Shown: positions 1 through 7,613 of the stretch, in pieces
Position numbering within the stretch: position 1 is the stretch's first letter
How the letters are laid out: each line of letters opens with the position of its first letter
Origin: Chitinophaga pinensis
Lineage (GTDB): Bacteria; Bacteroidota; Bacteroidia; B-17B0; Aurantibacillaceae
Length of the DNA stretch: 64,000 nucleotides
Direction: 5' to 3'
Assembly: GCA_945860225.1 (NCBI GenBank)
Contig: CAMAPT010000007.1
Location: 62,001 to 126,000 of the forward strand
Translations under genes and position numbers: made by a program
The notes under the pieces: generated by a model
Databases searched by the model: none
Told to the model about the DNA's origin: nothing
The model's input: the letters and a program-made list of their open reading frames with translations, nothing else

Positions 1-1
1 G

Positions 2-1054
2 AAATCTGGATTTTTAAGTGCTTTTGAAAACTTTTGGAATGACTACTGTTCCACCCGTTCCGATTTGATTGTTGTTATTTGTGGCTCTGCTGCCTCTTAT
101 ATGGTTAAAAAGATCATTCGCAACGTAAAGGGTTTAAGTAAGCGCATTACCCAAACCATTAAACTGATGCCTTTTACTCTGCAAGAAACCAAAGAGTTTT
201 TGAGGTATAAGGGCATAAAAATGGAAGAATACGAATTGCTAAAACTCTATATGTCAATTGGAGGAATAGCCGAATACCTTGAACATGTTCATGCCGGCGA
301 ATCTGCTGTTGCCACTATTGATAGACTTTGTTTTCAGAAAGGGGCTTACCTCGAAAATGAATACGATGAAGTTTTTAAATCGTTGTTTGAAGAACAATCC
401 TATCATCAAAAAATAATGAACGTGCTTGCAAGTAGTAAAAAAGAAGGCATTACACGGAATGAATTGATTAATGCGCTAAAGATTTCATCGGGTGGTAAGT
501 TTAGCGATTCTTTAGATGATTTGATGCAATCCAGTTTTATTTTAAAATACGATGCCTTTAAAAACAATAAGAAAGCAGAGTTGTATCGTATTTACGATGA
601 ATTTTGTTTGTTTCATTTAAAGTTTATTCAAAAGCACAAAGGTTCCTCCTGGAATTCATTATTTCAACAACAGTCTTATATATCTTGGTGCGGTTTTGTG
701 TTTGAAACGATTTGTTTAAAGCATATACATCCAATTAAAAAAGCATTGAAGTGCGATCAAATGGCATCCGAAAATTATCATTGGCATAATGCAAATGCGC
801 AAATAGACCTCGTTATAGACCGAATAGATGGTGTGATTACACTTTGTGAAATTAAATTTTATAGTGAGGAGTTAAGCTTTAATGAAAATACCCTTAACCA
901 ATTAAGGAAGAAGGAAAACGAATTCAGAAAAACAACTCAAACAAAAAAAAGTATTTATACTTGTTTGATTTCAACTTTTGGTATAAAACCCAATCAATAC
1001 AGTAATGCTATCTTGTCTAATTCTATCACAATCAAAGATTTATTTGTAGCGTAA
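2..1054 (+). CDS. AAA ATPase with C-terminal nuclease-like domain, 5' end outside window
   Basis: The frame is open to the left edge of the window, so the true start lies outside; the first usable start codon inside (TTG at 65) is internal. The visible part begins just before a V-V-I-C-G-S-A strand typical of the ATPase sensor region of the Bacteroidota/archaeal family of AAA ATPases with a winged helix and DUF234-like tail. The C-terminal region carries D-L-V-I-D and E-I-K-F, a D...ExK arrangement like PD-(D/E)xK nucleases. Family members are often stand-alone and of unsettled role. A second copy of the last 11 codons lies at 1456-1491, which shows that this gene or a relative has been rearranged here. 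Confidence 0.8.
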   Translation, partial: KSGFLSAFENFWNDYCSTRSDLIVVICGSAASYMVKKIIRNVKGLSKRITQTIKLMPFTLQETKEFLRYKGIKMEEYELLKLYMSIGGIAEYLEHVHAGESAVATIDRLCFQKGAYLENEYDEVFKSLFEEQSYHQKIMNVLASSKKEGITRNELINALKISSGGKFSDSLDDLMQSSFILKYDAFKNNKKAELYRIYDEFCLFHLKFIQKHKGSSWNSLFQQQSYISWCGFVFETICLKHIHPIKKALKCDQMASENYHWHNANAQIDLVIDRIDGVITLCEIKFYSEELSFNENTLNQLRKKENEFRKTTQTKKSIYTCLISTFGIKPNQYSNAILSNSITIKDLFVA

Positions 1055-1072
1055 TATCCTAGGATAGGGGGG

Positions 1073-1140
1073 ATTCCTGATTTTTTAAATAACTCAATAT
1101 CCTCTTTGGCTTTCTCCGTAAAAATCAGCTTATATTCCAT
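1073..1140 (-). pseudogene. Truncated YoeB/Txe-like toxin, 5' fragment
   Basis: One base after the antitoxin stop, an ATG at 1140 opens a frame reading M-E-Y-K-L-I-F-T-E-K-A-K-E-D-I-E, the usual beginning of Bacteroidota YoeB/Txe ribosome-dependent endoribonuclease toxins. After about 22 codons the similarity ends and the frame runs on into the antisense of the ATPase 3' end. The catalytic C-terminal part is missing, so the toxin is inactive. Family assignment rests on the N-terminal pattern and on position behind the antitoxin. Confidence 0.6.
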
Positions 1141-1141
1141 A

Positions 1142-1360
1142 CTACAAGCCTAAAAACTCTTTTAAATCGTCTTTTTTTACATCTGTAAAATTACCTTTTT
1201 GATAGTGTTTTTCGCTTTCTTGGATTTTAGATACAAAATCAGAATCATATTGACTTTCTTTTCCTTTACCTATTTCAAACTTAATATTTAAAGCCTTCAT
1301 AAAAGCTTTCAATGCATTTAATTGTTTTTTATTTTCAGTATGAACAGTAAAAGTTGTCAT
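1142..1360 (-). CDS. Small antitoxin-like protein (DUF2683-type)
   Basis: This 72-residue, charged, mainly helical protein starts M-T-T-F-T-V-H-T and ends with an acidic/lysine-rich segment. It resembles the small Bacteroidota proteins (DUF2683) that precede YoeB-type toxins and are thought to act as antitoxins. It lies one base upstream of the truncated toxin fragment, the usual antitoxin-toxin order. It has its own well-formed promoter. With the toxin broken it would be an orphan antitoxin; it could still neutralise a related toxin elsewhere. The family is inferred from pattern and context only. Confidence 0.65.
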   Translation of the reverse strand: MTTFTVHTENKKQLNALKAFMKALNIKFEIGKGKESQYDSDFVSKIQESEKHYQKGNFTDVKKDDLKEFLGL

Positions 1361-1379
1361 GTTAATCTATTTTGATTAT

Positions 1380-1409
1380 CAAACTTACGAAAAATTCATT
1401 TTTTTTCAA
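1380..1409 (-). promoter_or_regulatory. Bacteroidota promoter of the antitoxin gene
   Basis: Read on the minus strand, TTG (1409-1407) is followed after 19 bases by TAAGTTTG (1387-1380), a full match to TTG-N19-TAnnTTTG. It ends about 20 bases before the antitoxin ATG. Confidence 0.7.
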
Positions 1410-1416
1410 AATGATA

Positions 1417-1433
1417 GTTTACTATATGTAAAC
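1417..1433. promoter_or_regulatory. Palindrome upstream of the antitoxin promoter
   Basis: GTTTAC-TATAT-GTAAAC is a perfect 6-bp inverted repeat just upstream of the -33 box of the antitoxin promoter. Antitoxins often autoregulate through such sites, so it may be an operator. This is inferred from position only. Confidence 0.35.
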
Positions 1434-1455
1434 AAATAGGCTTACTATCTGAAAA

Positions 1456-1491
1456 AATTCTATCACAATAAAAGATTTGTTCATAGCATAA
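1456..1491 (+). pseudogene. Second copy of the ATPase 3' end
   Basis: This stretch reads N-S-I-T-I-K-D-L-F-I-A-stop, against N-S-I-T-I-K-D-L-F-V-A-stop at the end of the ATPase gene (1022-1054). The DNA matches with only a few differences. A stop lies two codons upstream in frame, so only the tail of a paralogous gene remains. The antitoxin/toxin remnant sits between the two tails. Confidence 0.7.
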
Positions 1492-1536
1492 CATAATAGG
1501 GTAGAAGGTTTTTTACAATAGTTGTTATAAATATTA

Positions 1537-1575
1537 TGGTGCCAAATTTTTAATTTTTAGGTAGTTTTGGCACCA
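1537..1575. repeat. 10-bp inverted repeat, 19-base loop
   Basis: TGGTGCCAAA (1537-1546) and TTTGGCACCA (1566-1575) form a perfect 10-bp stem. No U-run follows directly. The role is unknown. Confidence 0.5.
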
Positions 1576-1642
1576 AAATAAAAATGTGTCGAATGTACTC
1601 GTTTAACTAATCGTTCACGATACTGTAAAATCTACCTAATAA

Positions 1643-1679
1643 TCACCGCAATTTTGCGGTGAATAAAACTTTTTTTTGC
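1643..1679 (+). terminator. Rho-independent terminator of no surviving gene
   Basis: TCACCGCAA-TT-TTGCGGTGA is a perfect 9-bp stem followed a few bases later by eight T. No intact gene on the plus strand ends just upstream, so it probably served the lost ATPase copy or another deleted gene. Confidence 0.6.
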
Positions 1680-1971
1680 CGCAAATTGAACCCTACCACA
1701 AATAATAATTTAGATGTTGAGAACTGAATTATAACAGGCGGCTATTCGCCTCTTCTTTCTATAGGCTTAGGATAACACTTATGTAGAAAGGCAGAGGGCG
1801 AGGGCCCAACAAAAAAACCACCCCGATTACGAGGTGGATTTTGATAGATTGAACTATTAAGGTTATAGCTAAATAGATTTATGTTGACTTTAGAATTAAA
1901 ATATAATTCTAATTATATTGCAATTGTATAAAAAGGTTAAGATTTTTTGATTTCTTAATTAAATTGATTTA

Positions 1972-3660
1972 ATGAGCAAAAAAAAATACGATATTATATT
2001 TGCTAATAATGAAGCAAAAAAGAGAGGGTGGTTATGCTTATCAACTAACTATGTTAGCGTTGTAAAAAAGCTTGATTGGAAATGTGATAGTGGTCATTTA
2101 TTTTCAATGCCTTTGAGTTCAGTTATTACTAAAGGATACGGATGCCCTATTTGCAATAATCAAAAAAAGATTATACATACAGCTGATTCAATAAAAAAAA
2201 TGGCAGCAGAAAGAGGATGGGAATTTCTTTCCAAAATATATAACGGAGGAACGAATAAATATAATTTTAAATGTGAAAAAGGACATTTAATTCAAAAAAC
2301 GGGAGAAAATTTTATAAGAGGCTCAAAATGCAGAGCCTGTTCAGGAAAAGAATTATTAATGATAAGTGATTTTCAGAAAATTGCTAAAGAGAGAGGGGGG
2401 AGATGTCTTTCAATTGAATATTTCGGACCTAAAGAAAAATTGAAATTTAAATGTGCTAATGGTCATGTTTTTGATGCGGATGCAGGGTCAATAAAAAATA
2501 GAGGTACTTGGTGCAAAAAATGCACTGGATTAGATAAAGGTACAATTGAAGAAATGGTACAACTTGCAAAAAATAAAGGCGGAGAATGTTTGTCTAAATT
2601 TTATACAAATTCAACAACAAAATTGCAATGGAAATGTAAAGATAATCATATATGGTGGGCAAATCCAGGTGATGTGAAATTTAAATCATGGTGCCCATAT
2701 TGTACATGGAATAAGCAAGAGGAAAAATGCCGACATATTTTAAATAAAATTTTAAATACAACATTTATAAAATCTCGGAAAATACTTGATTGTGGATTTG
2801 AGTTAGATGGTTATTCAAAAGAGTTAAATATTGCATTTGAATATAATGGCGAACAGCATTATATTCAAACTCATTTTTTTCATAAAACATACGAAAAATT
2901 TGCAGAAGCAGAAAAAAGGGATGTTATTAAACAAAAAGAATGTGAGCAAAAAGGAATTAAATTAATAATTATATCCTATAAAAAATCAGAGTCGGATAAT
3001 GTACTTTACGAATATTTAAAAACTGAATTAAAAAAGAAGAAAATTTTTTTTTCTGATTTAAATCTTGACGAAGTTTTAAAGGATTTTTACGATTCTAATT
3101 CTAAGTTAGATGAAGTGAAAAGTATAATTAATCAAAAAAAAGGCGAATTATTAAGTAATGAATATGTTGATTTTAGAACAAAATTAACTGTTAAATGCTC
3201 AAAGAATCACACATGGCATCCATCAGCGCAAAGCATTAAAAAGGGTACTTGGTGCCCGGAATGTTATGGAAAAATAAAACGAGGAATTGAGGAAATTCAG
3301 GAATTTGCAAAAGCAAAAAATGGATTGTGTTTATCTGATAAATATATTGATAGTAAAACACCCTTGGTTTGGCAATGTGAAAAAGGTCATATATGGTCAG
3401 CATTAGCTTCAGCCGTTAAAAGAAGCAAAAAAAAAGAGGGAACTTGGTGTCCAGAATGTTTTGGTAAGAAAAGTGCAACAATAGATGAAGTTCAATTAGT
3501 CGCATCTAAAAGGGGGCATACATGTTTATCGAAAATATATGTTAATCGTGATGAAAAACTAAAATGGAAATGTAATAAAAATCATATTTGGGAATCGTCT
3601 TACCAAAGTTATAAAAATAGTAAAAATGGTTGTCCATATTGTTCGGGAAAATTGAAGTAG
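1972..3660 (+). CDS. Seven treble-clef zinc fingers around a Vsr-like nuclease
   Basis: This 562-residue protein has seven units of about 55-60 residues. Each has a helix, a C-L-S-x-x-Y strand, a C-x3-H knuckle and a C-x2-C pair, like the DUF4379/treble-clef 'probable zinc ribbon' family. Zinc ligands are near C38/H42/C58/C61, C101/H105/C120/C123, C161/H165/C181/C184, C222/H226/C241/C244, C409/H413/C428/C431, C469/H473/C493/C496 and C534/H538/C554/C557. Between units 4 and 5 (about 253-345) is a nuclease-like domain with E-L-D-G-Y, F-E-Y-N-G-E-Q-H-Y and R-D-x-x-K-x-x-x-C-x-x-x-G-I. This is a Vsr/EDxHD-like PD-(D/E)xK pattern: D279, E290, E294, H296, D317. Such proteins occur in phages and mobile regions, as homing or DNA-processing enzymes. 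The gene is single and very A-rich. Confidence 0.75.
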   Translation: MSKKKYDIIFANNEAKKRGWLCLSTNYVSVVKKLDWKCDSGHLFSMPLSSVITKGYGCPICNNQKKIIHTADSIKKMAAERGWEFLSKIYNGGTNKYNFKCEKGHLIQKTGENFIRGSKCRACSGKELLMISDFQKIAKERGGRCLSIEYFGPKEKLKFKCANGHVFDADAGSIKNRGTWCKKCTGLDKGTIEEMVQLAKNKGGECLSKFYTNSTTKLQWKCKDNHIWWANPGDVKFKSWCPYCTWNKQEEKCRHILNKILNTTFIKSRKILDCGFELDGYSKELNIAFEYNGEQHYIQTHFFHKTYEKFAEAEKRDVIKQKECEQKGIKLIIISYKKSESDNVLYEYLKTELKKKKIFFSDLNLDEVLKDFYDSNSKLDEVKSIINQKKGELLSNEYVDFRTKLTVKCSKNHTWHPSAQSIKKGTWCPECYGKIKRGIEEIQEFAKAKNGLCLSDKYIDSKTPLVWQCEKGHIWSALASAVKRSKKKEGTWCPECFGKKSATIDEVQLVASKRGHTCLSKIYVNRDEKLKWKCNKNHIWESSYQSYKNSKNGCPYCSGKLK

Positions 3661-3702
3661 ATCAAACTCTTATGACATAATTAATCTTTCACAATAGAGT
3701 CC

Positions 3703-5109
3703 CTATATTTTGAAATCAAAAATTAAGTTGAGGTTAACCATATTGACTTTGTTGTAAATGTATTTTGGATTTTGGTAGGTTTCACCTTGTTTTAGTTTAC
3801 AAGCTAGTAAACATTTCACTTCGAGACCTTTTAAAAAGCCGGTAAAATTATAAGAGGCATCTAAGTTAATTTGGTGATACGATGGTAATCCGTATTTATT
3901 TAAACGGTAATTTTTCACATCTGGCAATATGTAATATCCATATCCTAGGCCGGTTTTAAAAGCTTTTTTAAATGCTTGGTTATAAGTTTTAATTGTAAAG
4001 GCATGTACATTTCCTAAACCTTCATTCCTTTCTCTGGGTAAAAATGTGTAAAATACTTCCTTGCCCCATTCTCTCGGCATTAAATAACGGCCATCGCCTG
4101 TTATGTGGGTGTAATTTACATTGGTGTTGGTATTTTGGTACTTGAAGCCAACTTGAGCACTTACGGCATTTGATTGCGCTCCTTTATTGATGTATGTTTG
4201 TGATTGGTTGCTATTGCCTCCATTGTTTATAGCATCCTGATGTAGGAAAATTAATCCTTCATAAAACTTTAGGTTTTCGGTTGATTGTTCTGCATTTACT
4301 TCCAGAATGGCAGTATTCATGACATTTTCAAGAAATGCATTCCAAAAATTCAGTTTCATGTTTTTTGAAGGATGATAGTATATATTCATGATACCTATGC
4401 CACTGTTACCTTCAATGTTTGTGTTATAATTTGACTTCATTCCATCTGTATTTACTCCCATCGAATAAACGCCCATTGAGTTAGCCACTGAAAACCATTT
4501 AACGGTAGACCTTGGCGAAACATCCCAAATCCAACCACCGTTTATTCCAATTTTGTTCGATTCTTTCATACTCATCCAAACTCCTTCTTCTACGGTAGGC
4601 CTCATCCTGCCATCTTGCGGGTTAAAAAATGGCGTATTTAAATTTAATTTCCCTATAGTAACAGATGTTTTGGAGATGGTGTACTTTAAATACAATTCTT
4701 CTAATCTGTCTAAATCATTTTTATTAGTAGGATTTTCAATATCAAATAATCCAATTTCGTATCTGTTTGATTGGTTTGCTTGTGAGTCTAATAGTTGTAT
4801 GTTACTTGATATTAAATTATACATGAAAAAGCCACTGACACCAATTTGAAAGCCATACAAAGGTTTTGTTACGACACCAATACCTGCACCCGAGCCAATA
4901 GCGTAATCATCTTTTAGGCTACCTTCATTAATTGTACTCATGGCGAATGTTCGCGCATGAGCTTCCCAATGAGCGTGTAACAAGCAATCTTTTAGGCATA
5001 ACGAGTCTTTGAGTTTGGGTTTTAAACTATTCAAATGGTCGTCTACCTCTTGCGATTTTGTGATTAAACTAGATAATACACTCACTATGAGTATCAAATT
5101 TTTAAGCAT
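3703..5109 (-). CDS. OprD-family outer membrane porin
   Basis: The 468-residue protein has an N-terminal signal peptide (M-L-K-N-L-I-L-I-V..., cleavage near residue 20). It then shows alternating aromatic/polar strands of an outer membrane beta-barrel ending in a terminal strand F-D-F-K-I. The H-A-R-T-F-A-M-S-T motif after the leader, the segment on an N-R-Y-E-I-G-L-F-D core and the D-G-R-M-R-P-T loop resemble OprD-type porins. It is the last gene of a run of minus-strand genes devoted to sulfur compounds, separated by 160 bases from the YeeE-like gene. It may let anionic substrates such as thiosulfate cross the outer membrane; that substrate is inferred from context. Confidence 0.7.
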   Translation of the reverse strand: MLKNLILIVSVLSSLITKSQEVDDHLNSLKPKLKDSLCLKDCLLHAHWEAHARTFAMSTINEGSLKDDYAIGSGAGIGVVTKPLYGFQIGVSGFFMYNLISSNIQLLDSQANQSNRYEIGLFDIENPTNKNDLDRLEELYLKYTISKTSVTIGKLNLNTPFFNPQDGRMRPTVEEGVWMSMKESNKIGINGGWIWDVSPRSTVKWFSVANSMGVYSMGVNTDGMKSNYNTNIEGNSGIGIMNIYYHPSKNMKLNFWNAFLENVMNTAILEVNAEQSTENLKFYEGLIFLHQDAINNGGNSNQSQTYINKGAQSNAVSAQVGFKYQNTNTNVNYTHITGDGRYLMPREWGKEVFYTFLPRERNEGLGNVHAFTIKTYNQAFKKAFKTGLGYGYYILPDVKNYRLNKYGLPSYHQINLDASYNFTGFLKGLEVKCLLACKLKQGETYQNPKYIYNKVNMVNLNLIFDFKI

Positions 5110-5269
5110 AAGGCCAGTTTTACAAGGGTGGTTCGTATTTAATTGACAAAGAGATTGCCTTTCGCCAATTTTGTAAATTGGGATTCGGTTTAACTTAAGA
5201 ATAAAACAGTTTAGAAGTTTAAGTGCTAATTCGTTTCACTTTATAGTTTATATGATGAACGTCATTTTA

Positions 5270-5683
5270 TTAATGTGGTAATTTATTTTTGATGATCCCA
5301 AATAGGTAAGTGCCAATAATAGCAAATACAAACACAATAATCATAGCCATGTATCCATACCCAATGTTTACCACCATGGGGCCTGGACATGCGCCGCTTA
5401 ATGCCCATCCTAAACCAAAAATGGTTCCGCCAATGAGGTAGCGAGCGGTTGATTTTTCTTTTGGATAAAAGAGAATAGGGTTTCCTTTTATATCTCTTAA
5501 TTTATATTTTTTAATCAGAGCCACTCCTATAACTCCTAGCGTAACGCCTGTACCAATAATGCCATACATGTGAAATGATTGAAAGCGGAACATTTCCTGA
5601 ATTCTAAACCAAGAAAATGCTTCAGATTTAGCCATCACGATACCGAACAAGGTACCTAGTATTAAAAATTTTAAAAACTTCAT
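5270..5683 (-). CDS. DUF6691 / YeeE-YedE half transporter (small subunit)
   Basis: This 137-residue membrane protein has about four hydrophobic segments and the signature L-S-G-A-C-P-G-P (about residues 95-102). It is the C-terminal half of the split YeeE/YedE (PmpB-like) transporters. In thiosulfate transporters of this superfamily the conserved cysteines pass the sulfur substrate through the membrane by transient contacts. The partner half lies 91 bases upstream. Together they would form one complete transporter for thiosulfate or another sulfane-sulfur compound; the substrate is inferred from the family and the adjacent rhodanese genes. Confidence 0.85.
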   Translation of the reverse strand: MKFLKFLILGTLFGIVMAKSEAFSWFRIQEMFRFQSFHMYGIIGTGVTLGVIGVALIKKYKLRDIKGNPILFYPKEKSTARYLIGGTIFGLGWALSGACPGPMVVNIGYGYMAMIIVFVFAIIGTYLFGIIKNKLPH

Positions 5684-5774
5684 ATCTCTAAATTGTTTGT
5701 TTTTTATTTGTCATTTGATTTGTGTATCCTGCAGTAACTGTATGCAGATGTTTAGATCAAGGGTGCTTTATACT

Positions 5775-6332
5775 TTATAATATTAAAGGAAGTAGAACGA
5801 ATGTCATGATTAATCCACCGATGAAAAATCCAATTACGGCAATTAAAGAGGGTAATTGTAGGTTAGATAAGCCACTGATAGCATGACCTGATGTGCATCC
5901 GCCAGCATAGCGAGACCCGAAACCAACTAATAATCCTCCTACTGCAAGAATTAAGAAACCTTTTAAAGTGAACATATATTCTATGCTAAATAGTTCATCG
6001 GGTTGGGCAGATGTTGGTGGAGCTATTCCTAATGTTGCCAAATCAGAAATGGTGTTTTGTGAAATTTGAACAGGTTGCCCATTTGATAAAAATTGATTGG
6101 CAATAAAACCACCCAGAACAGCCCCTATTAAAAACATTAAATTCCAAATTTGAGAGCGCCAGTTAAAATCGAAAAATTTCACGAATTTACCCCCTCCGGC
6201 TGCTGAGCAGATGGTTCTTAAGTTAGAGGAGAATCCAAATGATTGTCCGAAAAAAAGCAATAAAAACATGATTCCGGCAATTAATGCCCCAGAAACCCAC
6301 GATGTCCATGGTTGTTGAATGAATTCAAGCAT
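5775..6332 (-). CDS. YeeE/YedE family half transporter (large subunit)
   Basis: The 185-residue inner membrane protein has about five hydrophobic segments. It carries the signature G-G-C-T-S-G-H-A-I-S-G (about residues 144-154), with the conserved cysteine of YeeE/YedE sulfur transporters, and is PmpA-like. It starts five bases after the stop of the universal stress protein gene and is followed by its DUF6691 partner. The split into two short genes is usual in this subfamily, in contrast to the single-chain E. coli TsuA. Confidence 0.85.
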   Translation of the reverse strand: MLEFIQQPWTSWVSGALIAGIMFLLLFFGQSFGFSSNLRTICSAAGGGKFVKFFDFNWRSQIWNLMFLIGAVLGGFIANQFLSNGQPVQISQNTISDLATLGIAPPTSAQPDELFSIEYMFTLKGFLILAVGGLLVGFGSRYAGGCTSGHAISGLSNLQLPSLIAVIGFFIGGLIMTFVLLPLIL

Positions 6333-6337
6333 ACGTA

Positions 6338-7174
6338 TTAATTTTTTAAATGATAAGAAATAATAGGTTTAAATAAATGATTGATTAATTTTTCAGTAGC
6401 ACTTTGATGAAATAATCCAACTTTACCATAAGTGCCGATGCAAACGATATCCAGTTCGTGCATTTGGTTAAAGTGAATAACCCCATTTTCAACATCACTA
6501 TCTTTCAAAATGTGTTTTTCAAAATTACTAATAGCATTCAAAGTCGCAAATTCATTCATTTGATGCATGACATGTGATTGATTAGACGGCGAAGTATCTT
6601 TTGTAATTTGTAATAAATGAACTTTTGTATGAAATGCTTTTATGAGTTTGTGAAGAAGTGCCAAATTCTCATTTTTAGGATGAGAAAAATTATGAACTAA
6701 TAAAATGTTTTCGATGATTAAATCAGACCTATCGCACATTAATGATAGTAATGGAACCGTTGATTGACGAGCTATCATTTGAGTTTCTGAACCAGATAAT
6801 TTTTCTTTCAAACCCCAAGCTCCTTTTGTACCCATAACTATTAAATCAAAATGATTGATTTGAGCATAAGAAACAATTTTATCGGTTAATTTTCCAAGCT
6901 CTAAATGTGTGTGAATAATTGAGCCATATAATGTTTTTAGGTGTTGTAATTTTTGTTCGGCAATTGTTTTTTGTGAAACCACGTAATCAACACTAATGTC
7001 TCCACACGTCTCAATATTTCCCTGTCCATCCATGGTAACTGTATCCGGAACTCCTAACACATATAAAAAATGAATCTCGATAGGAATTTTTTCTTCCAGT
7101 TTTTTCACCATCAAATAGGCATACTCGGCTTGCACCGAAAAATCTGTTGGTATTAATACTTTTAATGGTTCCAT
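6338..7174 (-). CDS. Universal stress protein, tandem UspA domains
   Basis: The 278-residue protein has two UspA-like domains (about 1-150 and 150-278). The first carries the nucleotide-binding pattern G-T-K-G-A-W-G...S-G-S-E-T of ATP-binding Usps; the second ends with a degenerate G-T-Y-G-K-V-G. There is no signal or membrane segment, so it is cytoplasmic. It sits two bases after the rhodanese gene and five before the YeeE half transporter, clearly in one operon. Usps are often co-transcribed with anaerobic or sulfur-stress genes, but its precise role here is unknown. Confidence 0.85.
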   Translation of the reverse strand: MEPLKVLIPTDFSVQAEYAYLMVKKLEEKIPIEIHFLYVLGVPDTVTMDGQGNIETCGDISVDYVVSQKTIAEQKLQHLKTLYGSIIHTHLELGKLTDKIVSYAQINHFDLIVMGTKGAWGLKEKLSGSETQMIARQSTVPLLSLMCDRSDLIIENILLVHNFSHPKNENLALLHKLIKAFHTKVHLLQITKDTSPSNQSHVMHQMNEFATLNAISNFEKHILKDSDVENGVIHFNQMHELDIVCIGTYGKVGLFHQSATEKLINHLFKPIISYHLKN

Positions 7175-7176
7175 AG

Positions 7177-7485
7177 TTATTTGTATTGGTTAACATTCTG
7201 CCAGCTTCCGCCGTTAGTTATATTTTTTAATCCTTTTGCTTCAAGGGCGCGTTTGGCCATACCGCTTCGGTTTCCGCTTCGGCAACAGGTGATAATATGA
7301 CTATAAGTTTTTAATTTTTCAACACTTGAGTCTATTTGTTCTAAGGGTATATTGATGGAACCTTTGACGTGTCCTGAGGCAAATTCAGATTTGCTTCTTA
7401 CGTCCACAATCAAAGCACCGTCTTTAATTAACTGTGCAAGATCAACCGTATTGGATGAAAATATTTTTTTGAATAGTGATAACAT
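7177..7485 (-). CDS. Single-domain rhodanese
   Basis: This 102-residue rhodanese starts at ATG 7485; a TTG at 7509 would add eight residues but overlaps the -7 box. The pattern D-V-R-S-K-S-E-F-A-S-G-H-V-K-G-S-I-N-I-P and the active-site loop C-C-R-S-G-N-R-S-G provide the catalytic cysteine that carries persulfide. It is cytoplasmic. It leads the minus-strand operon rhodanese-Usp-YeeE-DUF6691, so it is likely to accept sulfane sulfur brought in by the transporter. Confidence 0.9.
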   Translation of the reverse strand: MLSLFKKIFSSNTVDLAQLIKDGALIVDVRSKSEFASGHVKGSINIPLEQIDSSVEKLKTYSHIITCCRSGNRSGMAKRALEAKGLKNITNGGSWQNVNQYK

Positions 7486-7506
7486 AATTTTATGATTTTT
7501 ATGTTG

Positions 7507-7514
7507 CAAATGTA
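7507..7514 (-). promoter_or_regulatory. -7 box of the rhodanese operon
   Basis: On the minus strand the sequence is TACATTTG, a full match to TAnnTTTG, ending about 21 bases before the ATG. No good -33 TTG lies at the usual spacing. The motif at 7538-7554 is centred some 35-45 bases upstream, where a class II activator would bind. Confidence 0.55.
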
Positions 7515-7537
7515 TAACCTAAGGCGTTTTTTAACGG

Positions 7538-7554
7538 TTACAAATGTTACATAA
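7538..7554. promoter_or_regulatory. Shared near-palindromic motif, copy 1
   Basis: TTACAAATGTTACATAA differs at one base from the motif at 9251-9267 (TAACAAATGTTACATAA). It lies just upstream of the rhodanese operon's -7 box. Its size and T-A-A-C-A/T-G-T-T-A symmetry recall CRP/FNR-family binding sites. The regulator is not in the window. Confidence 0.45.
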
Positions 7555-7560
7555 GAACAT

Positions 7561-7593
7561 ATAAAAATAAAAAAGCGACGTTTAGTCGCTTTT
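7561..7593 (-). terminator. Terminator of the MBL-rhodanese gene
   Basis: AAAAGCGAC-GTTTA-GTCGCTTTT forms a 9-bp stem. On the minus strand it is followed by a T-rich tail. It lies about 20 bases after the stop of the upstream-coordinate gene and separates it from the rhodanese operon. Confidence 0.8.
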
Positions 7594-7613
7594 AATGTTT
7601 TTCGAAGATCAAC

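Larger units (their letters stand above)
1492..1971. other. Gene-free stretch with several hairpins
   Basis: I see no credible coding region. The stretch holds four inverted repeats: TGGTGCCAAA with its partner (1537-1575), a terminator (1643-1679), GGCG-GCTATT-CGCC (1737-1750) and CCACC...GGTGG preceded by seven A (1811-1837). The last reads as a minus-strand terminator. Together they look like leftovers of lost transcription units between the rearranged ATPase/antitoxin block and the zinc-finger nuclease gene. Confidence 0.5.

Noticed and set aside
1917-1971. Sigma70-like promoter before the zinc-finger nuclease gene
   Set aside because: A TTGACT and a TATAAT occur nearby but only 12 bases apart, and no TTG/TAnnTTTG pair has proper spacing.
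7011-7196. Minus-strand frame of 61 codons overlapping the universal stress protein
   Set aside because: It is wholly inside or across better-supported genes in another frame and shows no family pattern.
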